Shown: piece after piece, positions 13,490 to 24,900 of the stretch | How positions within the stretch are numbered: the stretch's first letter is position 1 | How the letters are laid out: the number at the start of each line of letters is the position of its first letter | Source of the DNA: Heliocidaris tuberculata | Lineage: Eukaryota > Echinodermata > Echinoidea > Camarodonta > Echinometridae | Length of the DNA: 64,000 bases | Reading direction: 5' to 3' | Assembly (NCBI GenBank): GCA_025618425.1 | Contig: CM046837.1 | Span: forward strand, 25,601,793 to 25,665,792 | Made by a program: the position numbers and the translations under genes | The notes under the pieces: model-generated | Told to the model about the DNA's origin: nothing | Database searches by the model: none | Seen by the model: only the letters and a program-made list of their open reading frames with translations

Positions 13490-14030
13490 TATGATATATA
13501 TATATTTTTTCTTTTCATATCTTTTTATTCCTTGATTCAGTTTTTAAAAATGTATATTACAAATTAAGCATTCAATTACACAATATAATTCAACATAGCA
13601 ATAAACACAATACAAATTATATATTTCCATAACATGCCATCTATAAATAAACAACAATAGTACAATTTAACTGAACAAGGTATAGATTGAAATCTGATAG
13701 GTGCAAATTCAAAGTATATAGGGCATTTGTAATAATGAATATATATATATATATATTTTAAAACTGTTTGTGATATTATAGTGTATGTCCTCCTTCCGTC
13801 CAACATTCAGAATAATTCCATTTCTTTAGATGTAGACTTAACTTATTTCGAGCTATTGCCTTTTTACGTTCATTATCTTTACTTTCTAAAAGTGCATTAT
13901 AGATTTCTTTCTTTGTTGGGGGCGTTCCTTTTGTTCTCGCATTGCATATCGCATTGTATATCATATATTTTATGAGTTCAATGAGTATAATTAAATGGTT
14001 AATGTACATATGCTTTTCTGATGTATATAC
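13490..14030 (-). mobile_element. LINE 3' fragment (end of ORF2 plus 3' UTR)
   Basis: A minus-strand frame from about 14000 down to 13793 has the sequence character of the C-terminus of L1/Tx1-type reverse transcriptases: hydrophobic LIELIKYMIYNAI, a basic linker, then a charged helix ending LHLKKWN and a stop. It compares by eye with the end of the intact element at 48463-51776 (YEMEKYIYQTN ... LLKKWF). Below the stop lies AT-rich sequence ending in an A-rich tract on the minus strand near 13500. The fragment lacks everything upstream, as expected of a strongly 5'-truncated insertion. Confidence 0.5.
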
Positions 14031-15005
14031 ATACATACACACACACACACACAGACATCTCCTTTGTACGAAAAGTACATACATATTCACGAGGAAAAAG
14101 TAGAGAGCATTAAAGTAAAGATTCTGGAAGGCGCTGATTGCATCTTTCTAAAAACAGCATCTCCTTTCTCTGAAAGGAACAAGAGGGCATAGGATTGCCA
14201 CGTTTATTAATTTAAAAGCTCGAGCTGTCTATAAATCATTCATTCTGCCAATTCCGGACCTAATACAATCAAATCAAGATTGGAGCTGCAAAGGACCTCA
14301 GAGCCAAGTTTCAATCGTCTTGAATTTAATGGTATGACCTTGCGTATCTGCGATGGTGAGCTGACACGGTTTGACGTCCTACATAACACACGCCGTGCCC
14401 TTAATTGAAGAAACTTGGTAAATTATTCGCATAATAACACCCTTTTCATTCATAATTTAGCTTATCAATCTGCCAGATTGAAGGATTTATACTCTAAATA
14501 TGGCATCGAAGGAATAAATAGGTGGTCAATATGTACTGAACTTTCGGCATTATAAAGCCATCGTGAACTTTATTGCCTATCTAGGAATAGAATATTCACA
14601 AGCTCTAAAACTACAGCATTAAGCGTAGTGGATGAAGTCTGCCCTTCCCGTTTGTCACGTTTTAGTTCAAGAATATTGATGAATCGCCATAAAATAGGAA
14701 CTTTAACAACTACATGTCAGAGTTATCATTATCCTAATGGAGGAACTCACGGTGAAGAAATTGAAAATATACGTTACTTAAACCCATTTTTCTGAAGTAT
14801 TCCGGTTCTGATTCTTCACTTCGAACATCAGGCCAAGTTACATACCGAAATATGCAAGTCACCCACTTGTTTACTCTAAGTTTTAAGAACTTTTGCTGTA
14901 CCGGAGACACGTATGACAATGCAATATTTCAACCAACGCAACTCATCGCACCCTTTTCTGTTCGCAGCATTTCATTTTGTAACTGATACCTCCCATGTGA
15001 TTAAA

Positions 15006-15490
15006 GTTACGTTCACACGATGGGAGCTAAACTTTAAGTTTCGCTTGTAGTTTCAAAACTTTAATTTTACTTGTAGTTATCTTGTAGTTTCAGACGGTAT
15101 GAACGGACAAGTAGTTTCGAAACTAAGTTTACTTGTAGTTCTAGAACCACAAGCGAGCTCGTGGTTAAGGCAGAAACCACGACCAGTGGGTGGTCCTCCG
15201 TCGCAGTTTCAGACCATGTGAACGGAATAAACTTTAAGTTTCGCAAGTTTGTAGTTAGCGATGACCTCGCTGTTCATGTTAAACTTCCAGGTCATACTCT
15301 TCGCGCGAATTATGAACACAGGATCTGTATGGTACTGTACACACAATCGGTAGTATCTACTTCCGGGGTTAGTTTCAGCTCGTTGTTTCGGGCTCGTGCG
15401 AACCCTCGTTGCGGTTAGGGAGTCGTGGTTTCGTTAACTTAAAGTTGCGCTAAAAGTTTCGAAACCACAAGTCCCGTATGAACGTAGCTA
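15006..15490. mobile_element. MITE-like element with GTTACGTTCA ends
   Basis: The left end reads GTTACGTTCACACGATGGG and the right end, read inversely, GCTACGTTCATACGGGAC. Between them are many copies of CTTGTAGTTTC and GAAACCACAAG in both orientations, so the inside is also palindromic in character. The internal ORF (15161-15418) is not conserved protein. Superfamily unknown. Confidence 0.5.
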
Positions 15491-17250
15491 TTTTGTGTAA
15501 ATTTTGTATACCGGCTACAGAAGGTTATTTGGAAAGGAATTTTAAAGATAAATCACCCTCTGAGGAGGGTTTGACGAATTGCATTTTTTTTTTTTTTTTT
15601 GTTTGGGTGTTAAAAGCTTTGTATGTCTTTGCTTACAACATTGTTTATAATTGCAGAGGTATGTGTCCATACTTTTCTTACAGTCACTTGTTTGCTAACC
15701 ATTTAGAAACTTAGTTCGCTCAGTACACGTTGCTAGTAGCAAGTACATGTATGTTTTCTTGATCTTCAAAAAGAGTACTCCTATCATGCCTTAAAATTCT
15801 TGCACTACTTAAAATAAAATGAAAACAGACGCCTGCATCTTGAACGGGAGGAATACATCCTGCTTGTAGTCATGGTAACATTAATGTTTGAAATGACAAA
15901 GGTGCTTCAAAATCCAGGGGCGATCATCTTTCATTTACATTTAGGGTTCACGGGTGTCTTGCGGCTTCAGAGGAGAGCTTTACCCACCTCAGCCTCATTC
16001 AGCATAAAACTTTCATGCGGTATAAAAAAAACAAAAGCGACGGAGACAGACTCCCTGTCCCTATCTCTATTCATCATTGGCTTGTTTACGGCAAGAAGAT
16101 GTCAAATTGGAACTTCTTCGTCATTATTTTTGCATTCAATTTCGCCTCACCACCTTTCTAGGAGAGGAACTCGTTCTTTTCCCTACAGACATGTCTTGCT
16201 TCAGATAAAGATAGATATGGTGGAGTTGATGGATCGCCCATAGCGTAGATCTCTCCAGTAATGCATCTCATACCCATTTCCAGGTACCTGAAACACATAT
16301 TGCTCTTCAGAAAGTATCTGTTTATGTACATGGATAGGAAGCGATACATATGGTGGTTTAAAATGCATTGTAATTCCGTATATAATGTAATATACGGAAA
16401 ATGTCCGCTGGATTTTACTCGAGTTTATGTCCACTGCTTAACAAATTTGTATTTGTTTTGGATTTTCTATAGAGTAAAAATGCAAGTAATATGTCAATTG
16501 TTATCCGTTTACGTTCACCTCATGGTCATAAATGTATTACCTCTGAGATCAAACATGTCATAAGTAGTACATAATGTTGTGTATTTAAAAAAATGTGCAT
16601 GGCTAATACCCGACGAGACATACACCAGACCGGCAACAGATCGAACAAAAAAAGAGGAAGTACTCCGAATGGCCGGCCAAGAATCTGTCAGTTTGGAGTC
16701 GGTTGTGTGCCAGCTGTGATCGAGGTATAGTACCGACAGGATTATGGACCCTTTGTCCAAATTGGAAGCTATAGAAGAGCACCAAGCAAAGCCGGGAGCT
16801 GTTGTCCATCCGGAAAAAAATCTGTTTTCAGTTTGAATATACAGAGTAAATATCCTTCCAAAACCTTGCAGGATTCCTGGTACTAATCATAAATTACCAG
16901 CATACTTAAGGTCATACATGTTCTGAAATGAAAGGGGACATCATAATACTCGTGCATTTTTTGCTTCAGAGTTGCAATTTTGAATTTCGGTTTTCATACA
17001 TTACCTGTCACGGTTACTATCACAACTTTAAAATATTGGCATGTTAATCATTTTGTACACTGCACATTAATTTAAGATCAAAACCGATTTATTTGGTTAC
17101 TTGTAAGAAAGAATGTTAGAAAGGGAACAAATGTGTATTTTTCCTTGTTTTTCAAGATTTGCAGCTTGATAGAATCATCGGGTATACAAAATATGTTGAT
17201 GATGTCGGTAACGTATTCTACGAAATACCCTGGACTTGCCCGTAAGACAT
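15490..17250. other. No gene seen
   Basis: Mixed-composition DNA with a T run at 15584-15600. Several overlapping ORFs of 60-120 codons on both strands at 15872-16809 lack splice signals, domain patterns or consistent coding frames; I treat them as chance. Confidence 0.4.
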
Positions 17251-17440
17251 TTATTTATTTATTTATTTATTTCTGATATTTATACAGGGTAGCACATTTT
17301 CACCAGTAGTGATGGTCTTCCATGAGGCCCTTTTTGATAACAAAGATATTAATATAATAATAATATTCCGCTTTTATATAGCGCCTAATACATCGGAGAT
17401 GTCTCTAAGCGCTTTACAGATTATTAAGTATTATTAAGTA
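17250..17440 (-). repeat. SINE-type 3' tail next to (TTTA)n
   Basis: A TTTA repeat at 17252-17272 is followed, at about 17350-17430, by a segment whose complement reads CTGTAAAGCGCTTAGAGACA and later GCGCTATATAAAAGCGGA. A related GCGCAATATAAA closes the SINE at 30539-30835, so this looks like the 3' part of a SINE on the minus strand without its tRNA head. I recall similar sequences as common in sea urchin assemblies. Confidence 0.5.
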
Positions 17441-17484
17441 ACAATATAAACTCTACAGCAAGAAAACAACATACAGATGATAGT

Positions 17485-17487
<3 letters not shown>

Positions 17488-17530
<43 letters not shown>
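17488..17530. repeat. (TA)n microsatellite
   Basis: Uninterrupted TA run, followed by AT-rich sequence without a gene to about 19350. Confidence 0.9.
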
Positions 17531-17533
<3 letters not shown>

Positions 17534-19350
17534 TATCTGATATCCTTGTGATAAATGGAAATTTTCAAAAACGTATTGATGCATATTTCTAGAATCATTG
17601 ATAAATATACATTCGGTAATTGGTTTCTAAATGAGATGAAAGGTCATCAAATACTTTTTGACATCCCCTCAAATTATAGTAATATTATGAAAGCTTATAA
17701 ACAAAATAAAAAGGATAATCTTGGCTCAATATGAATCCCAACTTGGGATACCAAAAGTGATATATACATTTTTACATAGAATATATTAAAAGATAGTGTT
17801 GTTACTCAAACAATACACTTTGAACGTTCATTATACAGCATAATAATTGAGTATGTACATACAGCATAAATACCAATGAAAGCACCAATAACTATTTGAA
17901 TGATTTTGCTAGCAAACACCCGTTAATCAATATGCAACCTAAACGATATTCACTTGAATGAATATATCTTTAAAGCATTCACTAAAGAGACAACATCAAC
18001 AACAAAAAAGTGCGACAAGGATGTAGTGGCTATGGAATTCAATCACTCAAATTTAGCACGGATCAATGATCGTGAATTTTACTTAACATCAAGTTTAAAC
18101 ATTAATGATTCTTGCCATGCAATTTAGAAAGGGGAAAGTGATAGAAGACATCCCCCCTCTCAAACTAAATTCATGACATATGACTTACTTAGGGTGTAAA
18201 GCAGCTGGCAGTATCTTGTTCTTGCTTTTAAAATGCAAATGAGGAGAAAGGAGGGGGCTGGCGAGGTTGTGAAAGATAGGAGAGTGTGATACTAAGGGTT
18301 GTCTTGAATGTTTGTAAATACTTGTCCGATTCGCCGATTCGGAGAAATTTGGAGAACGAATCATGCATGTAAAACCAATACGTATTTGCTTAGCGCTTCA
18401 AGTATAATGAACATGATGAACATGAAAGTACCATGTGATAAAAGAGCCGGGACTTCAAAAATATAAACATTACCAATTAATTGCTATTCAAAAACAAATG
18501 AGTGGAATTTTAAAGAGTATACGACAATTTCGGTCATCCGAATTTTCTATCCAACCCTGGACCCAAACCATAACCCTAACCCTACCCTATATATTCCCCT
18601 CTCCCCCCCCCCCCCCCCCTCAGAAAAACAAAATAAACAATAAATTTAACAGATATTTAAAAAATCTTTAAAAATTGAGAAATTTCCCCACTGGCAAACG
18701 TCGAGTCACTATTTTGATAAACTGTAATAGTAATAGTAATAGCCCACTTAAAATAAATCAGTAAACTAAAAGTTCTTCAACCTCTTTCTAAAACTATTGA
18801 TATAAATAATCTGTTTCTTCCTCCTAGCGTAAAGGCTAATTTGCCCAAGTTACCTCCCCTTTCGGATGAAAAATCCTTCAAGGCAACGCTATGAAACTAT
18901 TCAAAAATCACTCGCTCGTCCCGCTGTGAAATCTTCACTCTGTGATTACCCTTTTTTGCCACAGTGTGTTACTGTGTGTCACGTAGTTTGAAAACAGTGT
19001 GAACACATTTTTTAGCTATGAAAATGTTCTACATTATTTTTATGATCCAACTTGATGTGACACTGTGTCGATTGTTTGATAATTTGATTGAACTTGATAA
19101 TTAAATGATGCAAGATGGTGATATCAATTTGAAATTGTGAAATACATTTTTTTTTTCTTTTATGAACCTTCCATCATTCAGTTAAATTTGTAACTTTACA
19201 TTTTTGTAATTAAATGATGGAAAGCATATTGTTGTTTCATTCCGTAACATAATGCACTATAGACACAGATTATTGTCACCACTTAGTTATATTTGAATGG
19301 ATATACATTATACAATCATGTATAAAAGTGAGTTGATACATCAGCATAAA

Positions 19351-19353
<3 letters not shown>

Positions 19354-19381
<28 letters not shown>

Positions 19382-19394
19382 GATATATATATAA
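19354..19394. repeat. (TA)n microsatellite
   Basis: TA run with one GATA interruption. The flanks up to 20380 hold a G run at 19977-19987 and no recognisable gene. Confidence 0.85.
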
Positions 19395-20380
19395 ATAACA
19401 ATATCAAACAAACAGCTACTCAACCAAATGAGGTCACTCTTTTTACAGTCCATTTGCCAAAACAAATCTCCGAAATGAATTTATTTGTCGAGAATAATCC
19501 TAGATTTTTGCCGCGCCGTTGAGCAGAGAAGACATGCCCCTAGAATACAGACCAGCTTATATTCAACGCACGTCACAATTAATCAAGCCGGTTGAGAGCC
19601 CAGGATACGACTTAATTAGATAAAGCTCTAATGGGGGGACGGAGCCAAAACTAATCAAGTGGCAAATTATCAAAATGCTATGATTCTAATATGGTATCAC
19701 GGCTTATGTGATACACCACGCGGGGGCCCTGATGAAAAATGCGGGAAATCTATTCAATCATTTCATTCTATATGACAATGGAATTTTGAGCGGCCTATGA
19801 TTATGTACATCATATCTTATTCGCATTAAGTACAAAGAAACTTAGAAGAGAAAGGAATAAATCTCTGAACTTCCCGTGTCTCAACAGTCCTGTGAATTAT
19901 AAGTAATGGAAATCAGGGCTTGCTGTCATCAATGCCATTCCTAACACACGCTTAGTTTTTTTGTTTGTTTTTTTTTGGGGGGGGGGGTTCAAGTTTGTGT
20001 ACTTGAATTTATATATACGATACAATATCTGTATCTTATTGTCAAAAGGAAATGTGTGTGATTTTGAAATGAGAAAGGGAATAACATTGTATTGGCATGG
20101 TTATATGTTTCTATGTTGTGGTATATAAATAAACTGACGATATCCATGTATTGGGTAGCGTTGTTTGCAAATATCAATAGCCAAAACAGCAAAAGCAGAA
20201 CATGTTTTTGCTATCGAACAGAACATCAAATGATTATTCTATAAAATTACAAAATAATGACTATGAACAATACTGTATTTTGTTGATATGATGTAGCAAA
20301 ACTCTTACCAATGATGCGTACATGGTAGGATACTGTTAATTGCTAAACGCATTTCTAGGCATCTTGTAGTACCATCTTAT

Positions 20381-21990
20381 ACCTTCTCCTGTGTGTCAGA
20401 TTCATCTTAAAATACCTTCTCCTGTGTGTCAGATTCATCTTAAAATACCTTCTCCTGTGTGTCAGATTCATCTTAAAATACCTTCTCCTGTGTGTCAGAT
20501 TCATCTTAAAATACCTTCTCCTGTGTGTCAGATTCATCTTAAAATACCTTCTCCTGTGTGTCAGATTCATCTTAAAATACCTTCTCCTGTGTGTCAGATT
20601 CATCTTAAAATACCTTCTCCTGTGTGTCAGATTCATCTTAAAATACCTTCTCCTGTGTGCCAGATTCATCTTAAAATACCTTCTCCTGTGTGTCAGATTC
20701 ATCTTAAAATACCTTCTCCTGTGTGCCAGATTCATCTTAAAATACCTTCTCCTGTGTGCCAGATTCATCTTAAAATACCTTCTCCTGTGTGTCAGATTCA
20801 TCTTAAAATACCTTCTCCTGTGTGTCAGATTCATCTTAAAATACCTTCTCCTGTGTGTCAGATTCATCTTAAAATACCTTCTCCTGTGTGCCAGATTCAT
20901 CTTAAAATACCTTCTCCTGTGTGTCAGATTCATCTTAAAATACCTTCTCCTGTGTGTCAGATTCATCTTAAAATACCTTCTCCTGTGTGTCAGATTCATC
21001 TTAAAATACCTTCTCCTGTGTGTCAGATTCATCTTAAAATACCTTCTCCTGTGTGTCAGATTCATCTTAAAATACCTTCTCCTGTGTGTCAGATTCATCT
21101 TAAAATACCTTCTCCCGTGTGTCAGATTCATCTTAAAATACCTTCTCCTGTGTGTCAGATTCATCTTAAAATACCTTCTCCTGTGTGTCAGATTCATCTT
21201 AAAATACCTTCTCCTGTGTGTCAGATTCATCTTAAAATACCTTCTCCTGTGTGTCAGATTCATCTTAAAATACCTTCTCCTGTGTGTCAGATTCATCTTA
21301 AAATACCTTCTCCTGTGTGTCAGATTCATTTTAAAATACCTTCTCCTGTGTGTCAGATTCATCTTAAAATACCTTCTCCCGTGTGTCAGATTCATCTTAA
21401 AATACCTTCTCCCGTGTGTCAGATTCATCTTAAAATACCTTCTCCTGTGTGTCAGATTCATCTTAAAATACCTTCTCCTGTGTGTCAGATTCATCTTAAA
21501 ATACCTTCTCCTGTGTGTCAGATTCATCTTAAAATACCTTCTCCTGTGTGTCAGATTCATCTTAAAATACCTTCTCCTGTGTGTCAGATTCATCTTAAAA
21601 TACCTTCTCCTGTGTGTCAGATTCATCTTAAAATACCTTCTCCTGTGTGTCAGATTCATCTTAAAATACCTTCTCCTGTGTGTCAGATTCATCTTAAAAT
21701 ACCTTCTCCTGTGTGTCAGATTCATCTTAAAATACCTTCTCCTGTGTGTCAGATTCATCTTAAAATACCTTCTCCTGTGTGTCAGATTCATCTTAAAATA
21801 CCTTCTCCTGTGTGTCAGATTCATCTTAAAATACCTTCTCCTGTGTGTCAGATTCATCTTAAAATACCTTCTCCTGTGTGTCAGATTCATCTTAAAATAC
21901 CTTCTCCTGTGTGTCAGATTCATCTTAAAATACCTTCTCCTGTGTGTCAGATTCATCTTACAATACCTTCTCCTGTGTGTCAGATTCATC
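20381..21990. repeat. 33-bp satellite array, about 49 copies
   Basis: A unit beginning ACCTTCTCCTGTGTGTCAGA and finishing TTCATCTTAAAAT repeats without gaps for 1610 bases (48.8 units). Divergence is very low: a T-to-C change giving GTGTGCCAGA in several units, CTCCCGTG in three, one CATTTTAAA and one final ACAATACC. Because 33 is a multiple of three, both strands carry array-long open frames, 11-residue repeats VCQIHLKIPSP on plus and MNLTHRRRYFK on minus. Neither has a promoter, splice context or non-repeat domain, so I read it as non-coding satellite within the receptor intron. Variant copies are scattered, pointing to unequal exchange or amplification of short blocks. Confidence 0.97.
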
Positions 21991-24900
21991 AATTCTAAAA
22001 TATTGATTTTAAAAACCCGTCAAACTCCATAATACAATGAAAGAGAAAGAGAGAGAGAGAGAGAGTGCGAGAAAGGGCACAATAAATTGATTGAAATGGG
22101 AAGTGGTTATACCTATAAGCTGTCACAACAGTAACAATTACGCAAATCCAGATTTGACACAACTTAGAAATTCAGCAGCTGTTCTTGGTTCATCGCGAAG
22201 CACGAATGGCGCAAAAAATGGCCAACGCTTCAGCGTTCTAAGTACTGATTAGATCGAAATACAGTCGCCCATAAAACACCTCTATATTTTACAGTGTACC
22301 TTTATGAAAGTGAGATGGAACGATCAAGGTGAAAGTGAACCCCAAACTTGAAATCAAGATGGTTAAATAATTAAATTATCATTAATTAGGCACCTAATGA
22401 TTTATATATTGACGGAGTTCGAGATTTCATTTCTTATGGTAAGGGTTCGAATCTCTTTACCCGGTACGTATGTCCTTTATAGATAAAGCATTTTATGTAA
22501 TTTAGTCTAAAACTAGGGTTTTCATGTCCAAAAGAACTTTGGAAGTTCATAAGCATGTCATATCATAATGTGATATGCGCTATACACAAACGATTTCCTC
22601 AACATTATGCTCTTAAATGGCAGTCGGAATATAAAGCATGTCGACGAGGAAATATTTTCATTTCATCATATTTATATACATACATGTATTATTACTATGT
22701 TTTAATGTCGACTGGCGCTGTATTTTCAAAATAACTAATAGTGGTCAAAAATAAGTAATTGTATACCTCAATATTCAAATGATGATACATGTATGTGTTT
22801 GTATTGTTTCGTGGTTTTTTGTTTTTTTCCCCCCATGGATTCCATGAATGCTCTATTGAAAATGGAGTATTCATGGAATTCGTGTGAACCTGACAGTTCA
22901 AGAAACATTTGTATTCTGAATTATTTTGAGTTATTATTGTATTATGTATTTACATTATAAATGTGATTTACCTTGAATATGTTTGTTAATTTGTTGTGAC
23001 TGAAAATCAATAAAATCCCTGTGGAGGGAAAAATACTTGGAAAAAAAAAATGTTTTAATGTCCATATAAGGAAATTCGTGTTGCTTACATGCATATTACT
23101 ATTTGGGGGGGGGGGCTGATAACGCTTCTGATTTTTTTTCCTTCCCTGTTCGTGCCCTCTCTTCCCTCTCCCTCTCCCATTAGACGATTTTACTTTCCTC
23201 CCCATCCATCCATTGAGAACGCTGGTGAGATTCCTGAAATCATGTTCGTGAGACAAATTACTATCAGGAAAAAATCGCCCATTCTCCCGTCCTGACAATC
23301 CTGGATCAACCTAATAGTATTACTTCAATATCATGAAAATGTAGAAATGTATATTTATGTTTCCCTGAATAATAATTAATACATAACCATAGCGTTTATC
23401 TTTGTTTTAAACTATGATTACAAATATAGATATATGTCCATTTGTTTGATTTCAATTTTTAATTGAAATGATAATTACAACATAGTGAGTTCTTTCCTTA
23501 CTATTAAAATGTTTGCCAACCACACTTGCAACGACGATCTAATGTACTCATCTCCACCAAATCTATGACCTTTTTCTACCTATAATAATTACAAACTTCT
23601 GTTTAACCAATAATAACTTAAAAATAATCCATAAAGCGGGTCAATTAAGGGCACATTTTCTTTGTTACCATAACAACTAATGAATTCCTAATTTTGAACC
23701 GAAGTTTGATGCGTTTGATATGCTGTGATTACTTTAACACAACTCGGTGAAAATATAAATCACGAAATTTTCATCAGGGAATGGGATTAAAGGCGAATCA
23801 TTAACAGATACTTTGCTGATACATTACAAAAGACGTCTTTCCCATCTGTAATATATCATATTGGATAGAAAAATAAGTCATGTCTTTGTAGACGTAGGCC
23901 TAAATTATGAACACAAATATTTGTATAGCAATTCTCAAACACAATAGAGTCAGCTTTCAGTAACCTTCAACTTCAACGGCGTGTATGTGTATTATCCAGA
24001 TACATTGCATAATTAATACCTAACTGACGCTAAATAAGATTGAGAGGGTGTATTTATATTGCCCACCAGGGGGGAGATTGATGGAGTATTTAGATTTGTG
24101 CTGCGTGTATTATGCTGGTATAGATAACAATTGCGATTCCAATTAATTAACCTTGATCAAGTATTTATGGGATGGCCTGGGGAGACAGTCCACAATGATG
24201 CCTTCCGCCAAGGCAAGGTAACCAAAGTGAAGGCACGTGTTGCCATGGTACCGGGATGATGGCCGTCTAATGAGAGATGAGATGAATGCTAATGAGTGAA
24301 GAGATGGAAGATAACATATAGCTGATTGTTACCGGAGCAGGTGAATATCATCAAGAGACAAAAATGGTTACATTTGATAAGAGAATAAAGGTCTACATGC
24401 TGTTCATCAATATATGTCGGAATAGGTCAGCGATATTGCTTGCTAGGCTAGTTGTTTATGCAGAGACTGGAAGCAATATCCATTCTTAAAAGAAACCGCT
24501 GAAGCTGTGCATTTTTGAATGATTGCATAACAGGGATGTTATATTTCAAACGGGAAAGGTTATTCTTATGAAAGAAAAACTGAATCGTTTGCCGCCAATA
24601 GTCCGGCACCTTGTCAGAAGACCCTTAGGCGATCAAATGATTAAATTAGATTTTCATTGATGAACGTATCGTGTTACAGCATCGTGAAATTTTCATCAAT
24701 TTTCACTTTGCCCCTTGATGCGCAAGATCCGTTTCTTCGCATCACAGAACCCGTGACTTTCGGTGCGTTGAGTAGTGTGAGAAAAGGGAAAGCGGGGTTG
24801 CTATGGTGCAAGTTTTCAACATGCAGTTGATACCTATAATATTTGTTGGCTGCTCTGTGAGGTTAATCTAAGTCGGATTACGAACCATCAACAAATGATA

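Noticed and set aside
15872..16809. Cluster of overlapping ORFs of 60-123 codons on both strands
   Set aside because: No domain pattern, no consistent frame, no paired splice sites; chance in mixed-composition DNA.
18560..18592. Telomere-like CCCTAACCCTA sequence
   Set aside because: Only about three imperfect units in a C/T-rich stretch, not an array.
18950..19015. CACAGTGTG-rich stretch similar to the outer element at 37388
   Set aside because: Shares the short motif only; no termini were found, so no element is called.
20381..21990. CRISPR-like array
   Set aside because: The units are contiguous with no spacers, and the genome is animal.
20355..21998. Two ORFs of about 540 codons covering the same stretch on opposite strands
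   Set aside because: They are the consequence of a 33-bp repeat (multiple of three) without stops; no non-repeat coding context exists.
22420..22470. B-box-like GGTTCGAATCTC suggesting a SINE
   Set aside because: No A box at the right distance and no family body sequence downstream.
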